Source: Scytalidium lignicola (taxonomy: Eukaryota; Ascomycota; Leotiomycetes). From it: a stretch of 49,593 nt of DNA. Below, one piece after another: positions 46,314 through 49,593 of this stretch; position 1 is the stretch's first letter; each line of letters starts with the position of its first letter. The stretch is from contig NCSJ02000316.1 in the NCBI GenBank assembly GCA_002812745.2, positions 1 through 49,593 on the forward strand, in the 5' to 3' direction. The notes beneath the pieces were generated by a model. The model ran no database searches and was not told the origin of the DNA. It saw only the letters and a program-made list of their open reading frames with translations. The position numbers were made by a program, and so were the translations under genes.

Positions 46314-47963
46314 CTAATACAGGCTCCTTCTCCTGATACCAGCGAAACATTCCTTAGGTTTTTTCGAGAACCCTTCATGAGATTCCATTACCTTCTGATA
46401 GAGTGTAAAATCATAACGATGGAACAGCGTCCCGATAATCAACTGTAGCTCCATGATCGCGACGTTCTGGCCCACACAGGCTCGAGGTCCGTAGGAGAAT
46501 GGGTTGAAACAAGTCTTCTGTCGCGAGGTGAGATTCAACCAGCGATCAGGTTTGAATTCTTCCACATCATCGCCCCAGATCTCCTGCATATGATGGATGG
46601 TGTACGACGGAACCGATAATACCGTTCCTGGTGGGAAGTGTACGCCGTTGAAATCAACCCCAGGTCCGTCTGCAACGATGCGGGGAAGGCCAATCGCAGA
46701 CGTGGAGTGAAGACGCATACCCTCGTCAATGCAGCGGCGCAAGAACGGCAATGTCTTAACCTCGAAGTATGACGCTATTTGTGCATCCATAGGAACTGCC
46801 TCATCTAACTCTTTCTGAAGTCGATTGACAATACTGCCGGGAGCACTGCGTTCCCCATAGAGGATCCAGTAAAACACTGCACACGCCGTGTTAGAGATCG
46901 TGTCCGATCCCGCAATCAGTTGAGTAAGGGCTTCTGCCGTGATTTCAGTTCGACCCATCGTATTGCCTTTCACATCCTTGGCTTGTAGTAGTCGACAGAG
47001 GATATCATTACGCGTATCGGGAATCCCCTTCTCGGCAGCATCTAGACGGGAAGCAACAGCTGCCACAGCGATTCCATTCAAATTTTTCACGGCTTTTAAG
47101 CCTCGAGTGAAGAATGGATCAGGTAGATAACGTGCAATGGGACGAAGAGCAGGAAGAAGACCTAGTGTTGAAGATACTTCGCCTCGACGATTCAACACCT
47201 CAACGGCGGGTGCATAGGAAATGGGTCCACCAGCAACAAGCTGTACCTCAGTCTCATCCCGGCCCTTTTCCACCATTCCAAATGGCGATCCAAAAGCGAG
47301 ATCCCCAATAATGTCAAAGGCTAGATAACTGAACCATGGCATAGCATTGAACTTGCCGAAATCACCGCTCGTAGCTTGAGAGGTAATCCGATCTAACTGA
47401 TTGACCCATCGCCGTAAGTTATCTGCCATATGTGGCTCGAACTCGGCCACGGACTTTGGTGAGAAGGCATGAGAAATGATTTTTCTCTTGCGAGCATGCT
47501 CGGTACGGTTTCGAACGTTAAACATTCCAGGCGTTGCTACGACAAATGCTTCATAATAGCGACTATTTTTTGTCATCTCATATGGTGAGCTCCCGGCATA
47601 CTGCTATGGACTAGACAGAAAGAAATGCTTTGCAATAGAAGGGTCTACATACTCTTTTAAAAATCCATTACCGTGACCATACACGAGATCCAATGCCTGT
47701 TCATCTGCAATTGAAACATGATTGAAACCTACACGTACGATCTTCCCGTACTTTCGATGTGCCTTGTCTACGATAGCGTATTTCTGACCGCGTCGTGCAC
47801 CAAGTCCAAGCCACATATTGCTGAACTTGGCACTGAATGGTCCTGGAATGCGAACTAGATATCGATACGTAGTCACATATGGACATATATAGTAGAGTAC
47901 GATCAACAATGGCAGAAACCATACCACGGTCAAAGGTTGGATGAGAAAGTTAAGGATAGCCAT
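46314..47963 (-). CDS. Cytochrome P450 monooxygenase
   Basis: A membrane-anchored haem monooxygenase, 519 residues. Exon 1: 47963-47653. Exon 2: 47562-46314. The donor is GTATGT at 47,652; two acceptors keep the frame, 47,563 (preferred: GFLK-DRYYEAFV fits the family) or 47,590 (nine residues longer). Start: the ATG at 47,963 puts a hydrophobic anchor (FLIQPLTVVWFLPLLIVLYYI) at residues 5-26. An upstream ATG at 48,023 sits on a TATA-like word and is less likely. Motifs: I-helix LIAGSDTISNT, K-helix EGMR (ExxR), FKPDRW, haem loop FSYGPRACVGQ with ligand Cys at about 466. The overall pattern recalls the benzoate-hydroxylase/pisatin-demethylase type of P450, but I do not assign a CYP family. Likely an oxidation step in the cluster. 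Confidence 0.9.
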
Positions 47964-48019
47964 GCTTGAGATGTATCTTAAGAATGGTGTAGGATAGACT
48001 CTAGAAAGGCATACTCTGC

Positions 48020-48035
48020 CCATTTATATTCTGTT
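48020..48035 (-). promoter_or_regulatory. TATA-like element of the P450 promoter
   Basis: On the minus strand AATATAAATGG lies about 60 bases before the ATG at 47,963. The position fits a core promoter and argues against the upstream ATG at 48,023 being the start. Confidence 0.45.
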
Positions 48036-48106
48036 GTTGTACATATGCAACCCATAATTCCATAGATATGATCATATTGCTGTCTATAGGCTTGAGAGCA
48101 TCTCCA

Positions 48107-48154
48107 CCGACGGAGTTGAAGTACCTCCGCCGGAGTGGGATACACCTCCGACGG
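48107..48154. promoter_or_regulatory. Three CCGNCGG sites upstream of the P450
   Basis: CCGACGG at 48,107-48,113, CCGCCGG at 48,127-48,133 and CCGACGG at 48,148-48,154. They are self-complementary apart from the centre, start 20 and 21 bases apart (about two helix turns), and each is flanked by GAG on one side. Inverted CGG triplets are classic Zn2Cys6 targets, and such a regulator is encoded 2-4 kb away. They lie 144-190 bases before the P450 ATG. Confidence 0.6.
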
Positions 48155-48159
48155 AGATC

Positions 48160-49033
48160 ATCACTTTCGGTACATGCTTGTTATCAGAGACTGCATTTAG
48201 CAAACAATCCCATTTGCCATCTTCAAAATAATGAATTATTATTCTTGCAGCTGTAATATCAAGAATGGGGGATATTTTTGATGTTTATGTTCCAGATATC
48301 TAATTTTTATTATTTGACTGGACTATAATCTTGTCGGCCTTAACTCGACCGATTTTCAGAGTGTCTTATAGATCAGAACACAACATGAGGGCATAAATAA
48401 CAGAAAACTGAGGAAATTCTTCAAGGAGACTATATATGAGATCCATCGACTAATATACAACTTATAATTAATCTCCTCCCGTGACTGGCAATGTCCCATT
48501 TAGTCTACTTTACGCTAATAACTCCATCAATATCTAAAACCGCTCCATCCGAGGAACGCCCTTTATCAAGGAGCATATGGTCTTCATTCTCCATACACCA
48601 TCTTGTCTCTAGTCTAATTTGTTACATAGATAGTCCAGTGTCCTATAAGTCCAATTTATGATCAATTTCTTTGTGTAATAAGGCTCGCTTAAACCCATTC
48701 CAAATTATTACTACATTACCTTCTTTTAGCACTAATAGTGTCCTATCAGGTGTCACCTGAGCCAAATCGAGAATCTGGGTCAAGCTAATCACGTGGAAGG
48801 AAGAAATGGTCTCTCACAATCCTATTGTGGATAGTACAAAGCTAACCATCCTTGTCAAGGAAGACCAAAATATTGCTTGATACAGTTGATGTGAAATCTT
48901 GCCACTCAATAGTTTTAATGTTAATGAATCCTAGAGGCCGAATTATTATTTTAAAATTGCAGATGAGTACCTTGTAACACTTATCCTGTTGCCAAGAGGG
49001 CGCGTCTTGGATGATAATGGGATATCCTTTATA
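48160..49033. other. Intergenic
   Basis: Upstream of the P450. Short frames only. No further CCGNCGG sites were found after 48,154. Nothing else is assignable. Confidence 0.4.
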
Positions 49034-49325
49034 CTAACGAAGAATAAACCTACGTCTTTCGGCGAAGATCCTTTGGCTGTCTGAATAACACTGGCTTGTC
49101 GACTGATTCAATATCTTGACAGCCTTGCCAGATTGTACCATCTCAGATGTGTTCTCTGATATCGGGGCCTTCGCATCTGAGACTTCTGGATAATGCAGAC
49201 CCACTCCAATGACTTTCTCCAGAGCATCCCACTTGACTATATCGATGACTTCTGGAGTAATGCCCAATAAATACTCTGCATGAAGAGGATGTTTTAACTA
49301 CTGATGGGACCCGCTAATATCTAGA
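49034..49325 (-). pseudogene. Unidentified gene fragment
   Basis: The minus strand reads KHPLHAEYLLGITPEVIDI, VKWDALEKVIGVGLHYPEV, SDAKAPISENTSEMVQSG to a stop at 49,034. A TAG lies just upstream, near 49,301 (CAG could have been the original codon, or an intron acceptor lies here). The composition is clearly protein-like. Only about 90 residues can be seen and I do not recognise the family. Confidence 0.4.
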
Positions 49326-49439
49326 CTTCCTAGTTGAGATTGCTTCTTGAGCGACTTCTCTAGTCTTGAGTGATACGAAGAATGAAAATGTGACTATCTT
49401 ATAATAATTAACTGAAAATGTATTACAACGTTATAAACA

Positions 49440-49500
49440 CAAGCTGCGCTTGCTACTCGCTCCGCTCGTAGGTGGGGTGCTACGCACCCCCTTATTGCAC
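49440..49500. repeat. GC-rich hairpin patch at the window end
   Basis: GGGGTGC (49,474-49,480) and GCACCCC (49,484-49,490) form a perfect stem with a 3-base loop. A weaker pair, CTAC...GTAG, lies at 49,453-49,471, followed by GCACGTGATATAC. The style (CACGTGATA plus GC hairpins in AT-rich DNA) resembles the patch at about 1,925-2,112. The element is probably cut by the window edge. Confidence 0.4.
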
Positions 49501-49593
49501 GTGATATACGGTCTGTAATGCTCCCAATTACCACCCAATTGTGTGATTGTATATTGTATGTGTTGTATACGGTTTGTAAACTCTGTAGACTCT

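Noticed and set aside
1..49593. CRISPR arrays, rRNA genes
   Set aside because: No regularly spaced repeats with unique spacers and no rRNA-like sequence. The window is eukaryotic.

Overview
The window comes from the genome of a filamentous ascomycete (Pezizomycotina). The genes have many 45-65 base introns with GTRNGT-like donors and CTRAC-like branch points. The proteins are fungal types: a PDR transporter, a Zn2Cys6 regulator, an A-T-R adenylate-forming reductase and a fungal CorA-like protein. Long AT-rich tracts hold transposons full of stop codons and C-to-T / G-to-A changes, as expected from repeat-induced point mutation (RIP). I do not name a species.

Layout. 1-13,105 is an AT-rich transposon block: an LTR plus gag relic (297-1,860), a GC-rich foldback (about 1,925-2,112), a palindrome-rich MITE (4,309-4,619), a nearly complete Ty3/gypsy chromovirus on the minus strand (5,193-12,342) and the 3' end of a Fot1/pogo-like transposon (12,343-13,103). 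That transposon abuts a CorA-like gene that has lost its 5' part (13,105-14,636). Next come a complete PDR-type ABC transporter (15,289-20,289, minus), decayed coiled-coil genes (21,690-22,950), a GH24 muramidase with three Cys-rich modules (23,414-24,582, minus), a second repeat block (25,140-27,113), a relic of an unknown gene (27,606-28,110), an amino-acid permease (28,660-30,400, minus), an A-T-R adenylate-forming reductase (31,214-34,575, minus) and an FAD monooxygenase (35,579-37,300, minus). A 5.6 kb island of three Fot1-like transposons (38,116-43,711) follows, then a Zn2Cys6 regulator (44,014-46,181, plus) and a cytochrome P450 (46,314-47,963, minus).

Together, the reductase, FAD monooxygenase, P450, regulator, permease and perhaps the ABC transporter look like a small secondary-metabolite cluster. 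The core enzyme would activate a carboxylic acid, hold it on a phosphopantetheine arm and release it by reduction as an aldehyde or alcohol. The two oxygenases would decorate the substrate or product, and the ABC pump would export it. The core reductase and the FAD monooxygenase each carry one in-frame stop in an otherwise clean reading frame. One intron of the ABC gene has a non-GT donor. The cluster may therefore be decaying in this strain, next to RIP-affected repeats. Three CCGNCGG sites, 20-21 bases apart and upstream of the P450, are candidate binding sites for the local Zn2Cys6 regulator.

Sequence quality matters. Many single Ns follow A/T homopolymers. Removing three of them restores the reading frame in two genes, so these Ns behave as spurious bases. 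Gene models were built by hand from splice signals. The exon sums divide by three for every intact model (after dropping the homopolymer Ns where noted).
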